From Phoronis australis (Eukaryota; Phoronida; Phoronidae): a stretch of 64,000 nt of DNA. Of the stretch, positions 35,368 to 47,284 are shown piece by piece. How positions within the stretch are numbered: position 1 is the first letter of the stretch; each line of letters starts with the position of its first letter. Location of the stretch: the NCBI GenBank assembly GCA_002633005.1, contig NMRA01000125.1, positions 775,566 to 839,565 on the forward strand, given 5' to 3'. The notes under the pieces were generated by a model. That model searched no databases. It saw only the letters and a list, made by a program, of their open reading frames with translations, and was not told where the DNA came from. A program made the position numbers and the translations under genes.

Positions 35368-35598
35368 CATAGGCGGATCTACAGGGGGGTTCAGGGGGTT
35401 CAAACCCCCAATCGGGACAGGATCAAAAAAATTGAAAAAAAAAATCACCAGTAAAACGAAATTAGCTATTAAAAACCACAAAAAATCTTACACGGGAGGA
35501 GGGAAACCATCTCCCGACCTTCCTTCCCCTCGGTGCTACGCGCCTCGGATTCGCTCGATTCCTAAACCCCCCTTACTGAAAACGTAGATCTGCCCCTG
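35368..35598. mobile_element. MITE, CAGTGGCGGATC family, 5-bp TSD CTATA
   Basis: The left end CATAGGCGGATCTAC and the right end, reversed, CAGGGGCAGATCTAC are inverted repeats. CTATA flanks both sides (35363-35367 and 35599-35603). The interior (CCCCCAATCGGGACAGG, GGGAGGAGGGAAACC, CTCGGATTCGCTCG) differs from the 47 kb copy, so this is a sister subfamily that shares only its ends. It is non-coding. Confidence 0.88.
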
Positions 35599-36545
35599 CT
35601 ATAGGTTGTGGTCTGTTACAACCACGGCTACGTTGGAATGTGCTATGTTGCCACATAGCTAACAGGTTTAAAAAATGTTTTCTAATTGTAAAAACCGAGA
35701 GTGTTACCAAAATTGCGAAATATAGCAGAGTGTAATAATAGAGAAAGGAATTGAACCAGAGACATTATATGAAAGACTATTTAAATCGAAGGGAAACAAT
35801 TTCAATGGTTCAAAAGATTTTTGCACTAACACAAAGATTTTAGAATATGGGTCCCTAACAATTGCTGTAAAGATTTTAGTCAGTATTTCATTTAAATTGA
35901 TGCATGTTTATAAATTAATTGGACTTTGGTGCCGTGTGATGCAATTACATTCTTCAGTAAAAATTCAGGATGCAGTGACATTTACAAATAAATGTGATCA
36001 ACTAATTACTCCAGCTATATACGAAATTTGCAGACAAAGGTTTTCTGTGAGATAAAATGTACTCATTACATTGGTCGGAATGTAAGACTTTCCATATAAG
36101 TTTAGAAATAAACTCATTTCTTTATAAAAATAGTGATCCTGATACATGTTACGGTAAACAAGAGAAATTTTTGCGATTGTTATGTTACTAAAGAAAATGG
36201 ACTCTTGAAAATAACGAAATACATAGTAAAGAAACAATGTTATTTTGATCACCTGTTGCGTAGTTGTCACGGTCAACAACGGAACTTCCACATAAAAAAC
36301 GGTATATCTGGGTCTAAGCTAAAACGCAGGGATGAAATGTTCACCGCAACAAACAAAAACATCTCGAAAGCTTTCTTCGTCGAACGGGAGACGTAACACC
36401 CAAAAGTATCCGACGTCCGTTTTTGTTTTTTTTTCGTTTTAGCCGAACGAGACAATATGGGAATGTCGCGTGGGAAATTACAATCATATGATAATATGGC
36501 AATTTCGCCGTCTGTCAAAACGCGGCACAATTTGATGGTGTGGAG

Positions 36546-36850
36546 CAGTGGCGGATCTAGGATACCATAAGGGGAGCCCAACATGTTGCCTCGGGGAATT
36601 GGGCAAAGCGCTATTGTATGTGCACAGCCTGCCCGAAAGTTGCAGGAACCGGGGATGTGGACCTCCTGCTCAGAAAACCATTGGTGGACTAAAAAACAAA
36701 AAACGGGAACACGGTTCGACCTGGGGTCTGAGCCCCCCCTCATGCAGTACGGCCGCCCTAGTTGCTGAATTATTTCTTCATGCTGTTGCTGCTTCATTTT
36801 GCTTGCGGCAGCCAAGGGGGTGGGCTGGGGCCCTGCTCAATCCGCCTATG
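36546..36850. mobile_element. MITE, CAGTGGCGGATC family, 5-bp TSD TGGAG
   Basis: It starts CAGTGGCGGATCTAGG and ends TCAATCCGCCTATG, an inverted repeat. TGGAG flanks both sides (36541-36545 and 36851-36855). The interior is unlike the other copies. Open frames across it on both strands (36273-36815 and 36548-36874) are not evidence for a gene. Confidence 0.88.
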
Positions 36851-37309
36851 TGGAGGTATGAGGTATGGTCGTAAAAAATCAAAAAGCGGGACCGTCCGCC
36901 AAGAGTGAGGCAATTGGCAAATAGCCTGTACGCTGTCAGCAAAACAAAGTATTGGATTGGATTCTTTTACAAGCTAACACTTCTGCTCAGAAGTCGAATT
37001 AATAAAAATGCTGCAGGTAAACCTTGCACAATAGAATTTAAAACGTACACACACACCCTTAGCTGGCATTAGTTTGGTAGTCAGTCTAAATTGGTTCTAA
37101 GACTGGAGCTGAAAAGATATCACAAGCCAGACTATTCATGGCATCCAGTCATTGCCTCAGGTAGCTCCGCGTAAGGAAGGCCATTGCGGGTTTGTTGACT
37201 AATTTTGCCTAGAAATCGCTGGTTGTCTGGAACCGAACCTCAAGAGTCGCATGTTGAACAAAAATGACAAAATGAAAATGAAACAATGAATAACTACAAC
37301 AATCGACCA

Positions 37310-37605
37310 AAACCCAGTCACTCATGCCAAATGATGTCTTATGGATTTCGAAAGCTATTGTTTAACTTGCGAGATCCATGCGACGGTTGTAATCGTGTTG
37401 CATGGTTATCGCTTATGGGACGCTACCAGTGTTTTCTTTTGTTGCGTCTTTGTTGGATATAACAATACAGGTAGCACGGTTATCGTACATTAATTGGGTG
37501 CCCATCAGCAGTTTACCGATAAATGTTTATCATTATCTTTATTAAAAGGAAGAAAAACAAAATGAACAATAGACACGCCTATTTACCTTTATCTATGCGA
37601 CGAAC
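37310..37605 (+). repeat. Duplicated segment, partner at 33452-33740
   Basis: See the partner entry at 33452. It lies about 90 bp left of the 592-bp inverted-repeat element at 37694, but it is not part of that element as far as the terminal repeats show. Confidence 0.7.
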
Positions 37606-37693
37606 ATGCGTCCTAGTTTCCTGTGTGCGAGCAGACAGCCGGAAACTCACAGTGCAAATTTTTGCTGCTAGTCTCGGGGTCGCAGACTAATAA

Positions 37694-38285
37694 CTCGCTA
37701 GTTCCCTGCGTGTCCGCTAGGGAGTAGAAGACACGAGGTATCGTTTAATTTTTCCAGGGGAATTTTTTACACCGGCGTTTCTGATTGACTGGTCGAATTC
37801 TCAACAGGTAGCGCTTCACGTAAACAAACCTGCATGATTGAAGGAGGAAGTGTGAATAAATGTGGATATAGCTTGTAGTCTGTTGCACAGACAAATCGGT
37901 GCTTAATTGGGATATGTTGAAGAAATGTAAATCGGAAAGTTGTGTTAGTGTCTTTTCGGTGTGCATTTATCTACTGTCGCTGGCTTTTGTTTACGTCGCT
38001 GTCCTGTTTTCACACAGTATTCAAGTAAGAATAACATCGACCAGTTGTCTGTGTATTGTACGTGCTTCAATCATGCAGCTATTAAACATTACTGCAGAAA
38101 CGAAAAATTTGCTGTCACGCCACTTGCATGACAAGGCTAAAAATTGTTCACAGTACGTCATTTACAAAAGTCTTTGTGGAAAACCTAACCAATGACTGCC
38201 GAAGTTACATCAACTAATGATAAAGCGTGTGCTACTGAGTGATGTGCATCCTCTACCCCCTAGCGAACACGCGGGAACCAGCGAG
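37694..38285 (+). mobile_element. 592-bp element with ~40-bp terminal inverted repeats
   Basis: The left end CTCGCTAGTTCCCTGCGTGT, then CCGCTAGGGAGTAGA, matches the reverse complement of the right end CTCGCTGGTTCCCGCGTGTT, then CGCTAGGGGGTAGA. The interior from 37855 is shared with 1112-1575. Flanks contain ACTAATA on the left and ACTCTAATA on the right, so a target duplication is not clear. The element holds the open frame at 37914. Confidence 0.7.
37914..38195 (+). CDS. Signal-anchor-like open frame inside the inverted-repeat element
   Basis: A 93-codon frame from ATG encodes a short charged head (MLKKCKSESC), a hydrophobic stretch of about 20 residues (CIYLLSLAFVYVAVLF), then a tail with possible N-glycosylation at NIT and NCS, ending at TGA. 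That is type II membrane-protein topology. Alternatively a good donor (TTCAA/GTAAGA, near 38025) could make only the first 37 codons an exon. The frame is not conserved in the copy at 1207-1560, which has stops and indels. It may be chance. Confidence 0.2.
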   Translation: MLKKCKSESCVSVFSVCIYLLSLAFVYVAVLFSHSIQVRITSTSCLCIVRASIMQLLNITAETKNLLSRHLHDKAKNCSQYVIYKSLCGKPNQ

Positions 38286-39186
38286 ACTCTAATACTGAGA
38301 ATTTATACATGTAGTTTACGCTGGAGTTGTCATTCCAGGCCTATAGTTATGCTCAATACTACTACAGAAAAAGATCTTATGATCCATGTTTGCCTACCTG
38401 TATTTCCAACGAATATTCATCACTTTCTTATCCTTTCTCAGAATTGAAACTGTTTATAATAAAGACAGATTGAAGTCCCTTGAGGAACAAAACTAACACG
38501 GTCGTAACAAGCAACTTCAGTATTCGGCCTAGTATTCTGAAGCAATATCGGCGTGCCAGTTCTCAGTTAAACCTGGCTATCATTTCTAATCTGAGTTAGG
38601 GACAGCGCGAGACCGATGACATGAAAATAAGTGAGCCAAATAAAAGGTGGGTTTGCAACAGGAGCGCAAGTTGTTGGCCCTTTGAAAGCAAAACCTGTTA
38701 ATTTGTTTGTCCTGCGATGATTTTGCAGTACACCAACTTTACCTGGAAGAGCATTAATACATCTGGTGATGTGTACAAAATGACAATGGGATCTCATGGA
38801 CTCTCCTGCAAACTTTATACATTGTTTAGAGGCTACAGAAACGTTTGCTCTCCTCTTTCCATATGGATATGAGCGTACATTTGTACATGTAGATTTATGT
38901 ACGTTACGTTTAAGTCATTCTCTCACAGTTTGTGATCTAGGGCGTACAAACATCTTCAGTATAGAAGAGGCGAACACCGGACGTGCGTATATGTACCAAC
39001 GCGTCAATCTTATAACTCCTCCTAACTTAGGGAGTGATTAACACCTGCAAGTCAATAGTTAGTGCAAAGTATAACTAATAACTCTTATCGTCTCCCGGGA
39101 TACAGTGATATCAGACACATGTGTGTCAAGTCTAGAATGGAGGGTGCACGCGAAGGATTGACAGTGCGTGTATAATTGACCTAATC
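38286..39186. other. Intergenic stretch
   Basis: No supportable gene or repeat beyond two TACATGTA sites (near 38308 and 38886). Confidence 0.35.
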
Positions 39187-39588
39187 CCCATCAGCATGTC
39201 ACAATCATCGTCATCGCCACCACTACCACAATGCACCACCACCATTTTTATCACCACTATAACCGTCGCTACCGTAGCCTTCATCATTACCATCATCGAC
39301 ATCACTGATCTTCATCATCATCATTTTTACCCATCGTCATTGTAATAACCATCAGTCATCATCATCACTATCTTCATTGTCATCATCGTCATCATAATTA
39401 CCATTATAATCATCATCCTCATTGTCATCGTAATTTATGATTAACAACTTGAACGTCGGCGTCGTCGCCATCATCTTCGACGCGTAAGTGATCATCAGCG
39501 TCAACATTAAAGTCATTTCATCGTCATCGACATTTTTGTCATCAACGACATCATCGTCATACTCATATGAGTGTAATTATCACCACTG

Positions 39589-39650
<62 letters not shown>

Positions 39651-39655
39651 TTTCC
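39187..39655 (+). repeat. CAT/ATC trinucleotide microsatellite
   Basis: The tract is degenerate from 39187 and pure from about 39588 to 39651 (about 21 units of TCA). The long poly-His open frame across it is a by-product of the repeat. Confidence 0.95.
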
Positions 39656-42600
39656 GTCGTTATTGCCTCCACCCAGCGAAATAAATGCTGTGTTGAACTC
39701 AAGAAAACTTTGATAGTATGCGAACAGTCACAATCTGAGGAAGACAAAACGTACACAGAATGGGAATGTATTAGTCCAAGGACATATCTGCCAATATTTA
39801 GTGAGTCGTAGAGTGTTGAAGTCAAACTGATGGAGAAAATGACACAAACACATCGCAACAGTTTCTAGATTCTTACTTTTAGTCTTAGGTATGTTAGTCT
39901 TTCGTTTATTCACAAAAATAAGAGAAGAATCGCTTGAATAGGTGTAGCTGGGAAAGATTAAAGAGAATGAGAGTGGTTAAATTAATAAAAGTTAAGACCG
40001 GGGTTCATGACGCACAAATTCCGTGGGTCGTCCGCAGTCGTTTGGCGAGATCCGTTGACCTTGGTGACTAGAGTTGGCCCATTCCGTTCCTAGGACCTCC
40101 CCTCGCCCCTAACGACGATGCTCTTAATCTTTTAATCGGCTAAGTGATAAAAAATTACCGTTATCCAAATGGTGGCATAATTCTGCTATTTACATCGGAG
40201 TGTTTAGGGCTATCACTAGTTAAACCGCGAATAAGTCGCGAACAGTAATAACTTAATCCCCATAAATGAGATTAGACTTGTTCGGATTTCTGTGAAAGCA
40301 TGCTTCAAACACTTGATTGATACTTGAAGTTACGAAATTCGTTTTGTTTTGTTTTTTTTCACGCTTGACACAACAGAAATATCCGGTTTCCTGCCGAATA
40401 CAAAAGTATGAACAAAAACGAAATGGTAAAACAAGTCCTTTTCAGTTCTTTGAGAATTGACGATTGCAAATCATCGATCACATCATTGTCAAGTCTTGTG
40501 TTTAATTGCTTGATTTTCTGAACATTAATGGAAACTAAAATAATTAATACAAAAAGCTTCACAATAATGGAGTGAATTCGTCAATACTGTCTGTTATAGA
40601 TCATTTTTGCATCATAAAAAACAAGAGCAGAGTAGACTGGACTCTGCAATACAACAAAACACTGGCTGCGTGCCCGTATCCTATAAAGTCATCCCATATT
40701 TAGCGTTACCGAATTGGCTTTTACAAGCACTATGATATTGTTGCAGTTTTTGAAAGCTAATCATGTCATTTTTAAGATAAACTCTTTCAGACAAATGATG
40801 TTTTCGCCTTCACTAACTCTCACAAAAAGCTTCTACATAAATCATTGCATGTAGGTATTTAAAGACAAGCAGGTTTTTGCAAAGTTTCGTTCGGCTGTTA
40901 ACGACGCCATCCCCACAGAGGAGCGTTGTTGAATTTTATGTCAGGATGATTACAGAACATGTTCGGAGATTTCATCGAGGAGAAAGCTTTAAGAGGTCTA
41001 TGGAACACCGGAACACCGCTTAAACACCACATCTACGTGTCCTGCGTTCTTTTGGAATATTTCATACTGGTAACTAAGTTCGTGCGTACATCAACATGAA
41101 CGTCTAACTTCGCCATTTGACCTCTTGTTGAATGGATAAAACCCTGTTTCAGAATATTAATCGAGATGTTAACAAAGATCCGATAATTTCAACCTTCGCC
41201 AGTTCAGGTATACTTGGTATAATTAGTTTAACTCTCTTTGCGAAGTCGACTAAATCGGCGAGCGTGACAAACCATAAGTGTAGGGAGTGGAACACCAAGT
41301 CGAGTCACAGCGCCCTCTTTGGTTACAGTGCTGAAGTTTTACCGCATAATATTTTTATGTCCAATTTGAATTGAACTCGTCAAAATCTGAGTGTTTGCAA
41401 TACAGTTAAATTTTGTGATATTCTGCGTATTGATTAATTTCGGTCAAGGCACTGAGTGCAACACGATACTCTAAGTGTGTAACCGGTACACAACACTCGA
41501 GAAGTACATGTAATCACGTTATCCATTTGCTAACATATGTGATAAATGATGATAAACTCTGCGACTGTGTAACCAAAAAGGCAACGAGGATAAGACAGAT
41601 TAGCTCTCAAATCCACTAAGCAATGATAGCCTACATGTAAACAGACAATGAACGTCCAGATTTCAAACGTGTTTTTAATGATCAAATTGCGTCGGCGACA
41701 CGGAAACAGTATGTTGCACGTTATACATGTAGGTCATTATTATACAAGTCTCGACCGCTTGAGACTTGCCAATGATTGCGTGGTAAGATACGAACGCATC
41801 CAGGGTGGCTTAAACCAATGCATGATATGTGTACATCGGTTGCCCTTACCGAATGCCTGCTTGATGAAATGCATTGTGCAAAACAAGTTCATATATGTTG
41901 CAATTTTCGATTTCGCTGCACGATTTCTTTCTCACCTACCAAAATGAATAATCATCTGATTAACTCGTATTTTCGTTCTGTACGTCATGAAAGAGTGCAC
42001 AAACAAATTTCCCCCAACATTGGCTTGCCTTCCACTGAAACTGCCTCCCAAGACGAAAAGCGTAAAATGGCAAACTCCAGTTTTTATTTTTTCTATTTTT
42101 CGTCACTTCATCCAAATTAAAAAACGAGCTGCGTGCCTGTGATAACCCACACGCAGCCACCTCAGGATGAATGACGCTCAGTAGTGACTTTTTTACAAAG
42201 TGGTAAAATTGTAGGGGGCGTGGTCCCTAAAGCTGTCACTATAAGTTACATGTATGTAAATTCACTAACATTGATGGCGACCCCCAGGAGTTACAAAATA
42301 CATGTATGGTCAACGTGCAGTGTAGACGATACATCAAATCGCGGACATCTCGCTACCGTGGACAACGGGCACCAGTCAAATATGGATACTCTGCCTCATA
42401 AAATTTATGAAACTAATACCCAAGTCTGAAAACAAAGAAACGGAGTACGGTGGAGAATAATAGTGTGAGTAAAGAAGGATAGATGGCGCAACGTGTAGCA
42501 TTCGGATTGCCCGGTTAGGATTGCCGAGGAAACCTTAAGAGATGCCAAAGTGGTCTACATCAGTAGCTTGCAGTCTTAGAATGGATGTTTGGAAGTATAC

Positions 42601-43929
42601 GACGGGCGTGAGCAGATCGACCTGGGTCTAAACAATACAAAATATTAAAAAATACGAATGCACTAAATCATTATAATATTAAATCTTTCGCAGCTTTGCT
42701 GATACTCACTACCTACATGTACGTTAACGAAATTCTGTAAACTAAAACGCTTTTTAAATATTCCTATGTCATATCTATAGCAAATATTTGCGGAGTTCAT
42801 CGTTCTCGTTTGGAGTGACAAGAGGCAGAAGAATCAAAAATGACATGTTTGAGCACAACATATAATGAAGTTGCATAACAAGAAAAACGGTTTTTGTGCC
42901 ATGTCACGCTCAATCTTCAAATGCTTCACTTTGCCTGTAATGCAGTTTCATAGGAAACAATCCTTTCATCTTTAGGAAAACACTAACAGGTGACGGAAGT
43001 GGCTTTTCTTAAAATCTCCAAAATATCGCTTAGAATATTTTTATGGAACAAATTCTGGACATAGGGATTATTTTGGGAATTACCGTTCGAATAAGCATTG
43101 CACGTGCGGAGGAAATGGTCATGTGGTCGGTTGTCGCGTGTGTAAGGAGTTCCGTGAAAATCAATCGCTGATAACATCATCTTTGAAAATATGTATCTTT
43201 TTCATATTTAGGGGCCCAGCATTATCAAGACATTCGACCCAAACAACCAAAAATGTGAAAATACAAAAGGATTGACCGCCATCGAAAAGGTAGAATTTTG
43301 AAAAACGGGAAGACCAATATTTGTGAATTACACAAAATAACTATTTCCTATAATTATTTATAAAATAGTGTTACTTCTTTCCCATAGTATCACAAGAATA
43401 GTGTTTCTTTTGAAGATCGTTACTAGGAGTTGTTTGTCAGGAATTCACACATGTCGACTGTAGGGATACGATTTGTGATGACCGTGTACACGTCGAATGG
43501 GGGTACTCAAAGTACTCGCAATCATAAACAGAGAATTCAGCGGGGTTTTTTGGAATCCAATTTTAACTCGTGAACTGTTATAGGTACCTCTAAAATAAGC
43601 AAAAATGCAACTTCATACGAATTTCCTATATCCTATGTTTCCCGGTTACCCGTCAAAAATCTGCGAGCATGCCTGCGGAAATTGTATTTAACCGACATTC
43701 CGTGTTAATAAACAAATTCGTTGGTTTCTGATTTACAGGTTTATATATCTTCGAAAATCGCCATATTCATGGATTAGTTTTGGCATTTAAAAGCTTATCT
43801 TGCAAGAATGTTGACGTTTCACTGAATGTAGTTACAGCCGATCTACAAATAATAAAATACACTTGGACGATTTTTGCCTATCTAAAATAACTCTCAATGA
43901 TATTGATGAAATTCGGATAGTTTCCATGT
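39656..43929. other. Intergenic stretch
   Basis: About 4.3 kb without a supportable exon. Two overlapping open frames at 41648-42120 on the + strand lack splice context and domain signatures. TACATGTA is frequent here (41506, 41633, 41723, 42247, 42299, 42714). Confidence 0.35.
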
Positions 43930-43957
43930 ACATATATACATATACATATACATATAC

Positions 43958-44030
<73 letters not shown>

Positions 44031-44031
44031 C

Positions 44032-44066
<35 letters not shown>

Positions 44067-44073
44067 CATACAC

Positions 44074-44116
<43 letters not shown>

Positions 44117-44117
44117 C

Positions 44118-44150
<33 letters not shown>

Positions 44151-44157
44151 CATACAC

Positions 44158-44190
<33 letters not shown>

Positions 44191-44193
44191 TAT
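43930..44193. repeat. ACATAT/ACATAC microsatellite, ~264 bp
   Basis: A nearly uninterrupted array of CATATA and CATACA units. It is an alternating purine-pyrimidine tract. All reading frames through it are open on both strands simply because the repeat lacks stops. Confidence 0.97.
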
Positions 44194-45184
44194 TCAAATG
44201 ACAATGAATACATTGCTTTTCGATTTAGGTACGAGATTTGTTGTTTAAACTCACAAATAGAAGATCAAAATGGATTTAAGCCATTAAATTAAAGTAAATG
44301 CATTGCTCATTGAATCGATTGTTGGCTTCTGATTTACATGTACGTCTTCGTGTATCAATGAAAATCGACTTACAGTGTATTGATAAATGATTTTTTGACA
44401 ATTAGAAACAAATTGAAAGAAATGGCGAACTTAGTTGCAAGCTGACATTGGGACATCTCGATCTATCATCAGGTCCCCAAATAGCAAAATACATTAAACG
44501 ATTTTTGTCCATCTGAAATACTGAGTCTCAAGGAATACTGATGAATAGCGAACAGCTCTACAAAGTGTACCAAATTGTTCACACTATTCAAATGGCAATA
44601 AATTGTCTAATGACTTATGAACTAGATTATTGATTTGAAGTCATAAACCGTAGTTCGAAAAAGAAGTCCCCTGAAATAAATGAAAGTAAACTCATTGCTT
44701 ATTGACTTGGGAACTTTGTCTTTGCACTTCCTTAATGTTTTTAGTTTCCAGTAGAATTGAGCAATGAAGTTTTGTTCTTCAGCATTGAATCTTTGGCTTG
44801 CCATCATTCCCATGCATGCGACACAGACGGAACGCGTCATGACTGATGCACCCATGTTAAAAAGAAGGTGCTACCATGCAGTAGGCCCGCGCAAAATCTA
44901 AGTGATCCACGGGAGCTGAATTTGAACTCCAAGCGTTGAAGTGTGTACACTTTGGGACACACTACACTGTATGTATCATTTTCCCCAGCCACCAGCAATT
45001 GGACTACCGGCCGCGTTTCAAAAAGGGAATTTGAAACAGCCCCTAAGGCACTATACTAGGGACCTCGATTTTTCACCTTTCCAAAAAATTCCTTCAAAGA
45101 ATGCCCATAATAAAACGAACTTTCCCCGTAACTGCGTTATAATAAAACGAATCTTGACCTTAGAGCCAGCGCAGATAGGTGCGA
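44194..45184. other. Intergenic stretch
   Basis: No supportable gene. Nothing notable apart from a TACATGTA site near 44336. Confidence 0.35.
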
Positions 45185-45290
45185 GCTAAGCTGCCTGTCT
45201 CAAGTGAATCATAGCTGAGCTGTAGTTCATCGAATTTCGTTTTTTACACTGTTAGACCTCAGCTACAATCACTTGAGACAGCTCCCAGCT
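45185..45290. mobile_element. 106-bp hairpin MITE
   Basis: The arm AGCTAAGCTGCCTGTCTCAA, then GTGAATCATAGCTGAG, pairs with the inverse arm AGCTGGGAGCTGTCTCAA, then GTGATTGTAGCTGAG, around a T-rich loop. It is followed by poly-G and poly-C tracts at 45493-45540. Confidence 0.65.
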
Positions 45291-46198
45291 GTATACTCGT
45301 CAGTGCGCTGGCCCTGGGCCCATTCTCACTCTCTGTCAAAGTTTGTTGGTTCACGGGGTTCTCATATCCCTGCTGATGGGTGCACCACCGGGATTACTCC
45401 CCCACCTATGGCGGACGTGGGGGGTTCGGTGCAAATATGGCGGCATCCGAAAAACGGGGGAGGGGTCAAAGGTAGTGGCGATAGGAATTAGGGGGGGGGA
45501 TAGTTTGGCGAAGTCGCGTTTGGTTTGTGCCCCCCCCCCAATAATTTTGCCTTCCTACAGGCTTGTTTATTGATTAGTTCACTATTTGCAACAAACAGTA
45601 TCAAAATATGATCAGAATTCTATAACTGAAGTTGAACGTGAAATCGCGAAAACGATGCTTTATTTTTTCCAAATTAACATTTCGTTTCATGCAAGTTGCG
45701 ATGTGTTTCTATAAATCGAAAATTCATATATTTTGATACAAGCTCAGTCTTCCTGGCTTGTGTACTGTCTCGGGAACCCCACAATCCAGTCAATATACTT
45801 CGAGTCGCCTGTCATAGGAAATGAGTCAAGTTTAACCCTGGAGAGACACTTTACACGGCTCGTTTTCAAAATATTTTCGGACATAAACGAAAAAATTAGG
45901 AAGTTTTTAAAATGCAAGTTATCCACTCGCACAGTCTACCACTGGGTTGTAACATAACTCACTGAGGTGAACGATACTAACTTGTACTCTGGAAATCCTT
46001 CCAGCGTCACCATTTATTGCAACATACCAGCAAAAGACCTTATAAAAATAATTGCAGGCGGTCTGATATACGTTGTACCAGACGTGCGCAGGCCTCACAT
46101 GTGGGCCCATTGCACTGATCACCTGGAAATATTTTTATGCTTTATTAATATATGGTTAAAACTGAGCTGAGGAGCTAGAAACCTGGCTGAAGGGTTTA
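45291..46198. other. Intergenic stretch
   Basis: It contains G and C homopolymer runs (45492-45500 and 45531-45540) and short open frames without signatures. No gene is supportable. Confidence 0.3.
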
Positions 46199-46274
46199 GC
46201 AGTGTGACCTGGTGGGACTTGAACCCACGACCTCGAGTAAAGAAAGCGGGCACTTATCAACCAGGTCACACTGC
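46199..46274 (-). ncRNA. tRNA-like hairpin, probably a tRNA-derived SINE head
   Basis: On the - strand, 14 bases GCAGTGTGACCTGG pair perfectly with CCAGGTCACACTGC 76 nt away. Inside is a perfect T-arm (GTGGG, loop TTCAAGT, CCCAC) and a perfect B box GGTTCAAGTCC, plus a degenerate A box (TGGTTGATAAG). A normal anticodon stem cannot be drawn and the D-arm is poor, so a functional tRNA is unlikely. The extended acceptor stem is unusual. Confidence 0.4.
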
Positions 46275-47284
46275 CTCCTCAAAAAGACCTTCTTACAATA
46301 AACAACACTTAAAATCAGAAAGTACTTGATTCGTACCTCGTTCCGTTCTACAAACTTCATTAGACAAATCCTAAAGAAAAACCGACACTTTTTCAACATA
46401 GAGAGCCAGAAAATTTGAAGTTTCGAATTTTTGCCAGTCAGCACCAACAACATGGCTGCCGAGACGAGCTCAAAAACCAATTTCATGACGGAAGAAAAGC
46501 GAGATATTCAGATCAAAATTTGTTCAATTTAAGACCGAAAATCGGGCTAAGTTAAGATCGAAAACGAAAATGCAGAAAACATTGTTTCAATGTCCACAAA
46601 GTCTACGGTCTTAACATACATGTACTTAGAAACAAATCGTGATCACAAAGAAATAAATATAGCTTATTGGGTCGGATCATATATAAACTACATGTACGCT
46701 TTCGCCACCAGAACTCAGCGAGGCGGGGTATGAAACACGATTTCAATAATAATCTTGTTCTTGAAATTCTAAATGTGGATATATTTGCAACATTTTGGAT
46801 ACGATTGGGATCTCGTTCACATGAGAAGACCCTGGCTTGGCTGCAAAAAACATGTCACATGTGAAGTCAAGTCGACGTTTTGCTGTAAACACACTGCATT
46901 GTTTCAAGAAGTCTACGGTGCTTTGGTGCCGGTTATAGAATTCAAAGCAGACGATCTTCAACTTGACATTATTAAAAGACATTTGATTGTGAAAAATATC
47001 CACGAATTATTTTCGAGAGTTTCAGTACTGATAATCGTTGTGTTGGTCATTTGAATCAAAAGTCTAATCAGCTGGCTGCCGGCTATCACTCTTAGCTTAA
47101 ACCGATTTTGGTCTCAAGAAATTTCATGAAGCGCGGCAGCTAAGACATTTTGGCCTTAAGTTGGGACGATTTCGGTCTAAGTTAAGACAGAGTGAAACGG
47201 GCCCAGGGATGCAAGTTTTATAATATTCCTGTTTCGGTGAGAAATTCCTTCTGGTGTTGCAAAATGGTCATGAACTGATATAAC
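46275..47284. other. Gene-free stretch with repeated TAAGTTAAGA motifs
   Basis: GGGCTAAGTTAAGATCG (46546) and CGGTCTAAGTTAAGACAG (47172) are direct repeats, and CTTAGCTTAAACCGA (near 47091) is an inverted relative. This suggests one or two old MITEs. A short frame starting ATGGCTGCCGAG at 46452 stops after 26 codons and has no splice support. Confidence 0.35.

Noticed and set aside
36273-36874. 180-codon - strand frame and overlapping + frames
   Set aside because: They run across the MITE at 36546-36850, and both strands are open because of its composition.
39488-39811. 107-codon frame with a long poly-His run
   Set aside because: The His run is the CAT microsatellite; the flanks have no domain or splice signals.
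43832-44213. Long overlapping open frames of Tyr-Thr, Tyr-Val and Ile-Cys repeats on both strands
   Set aside because: They are produced by the ACATAT/ACATAC microsatellite, which has no stop in any frame.
46452-46532. Good-looking start codon (ATGGCTGCCGAG) on the + strand
   Set aside because: Stops after 26 codons within repeat-like sequence and has no donor.
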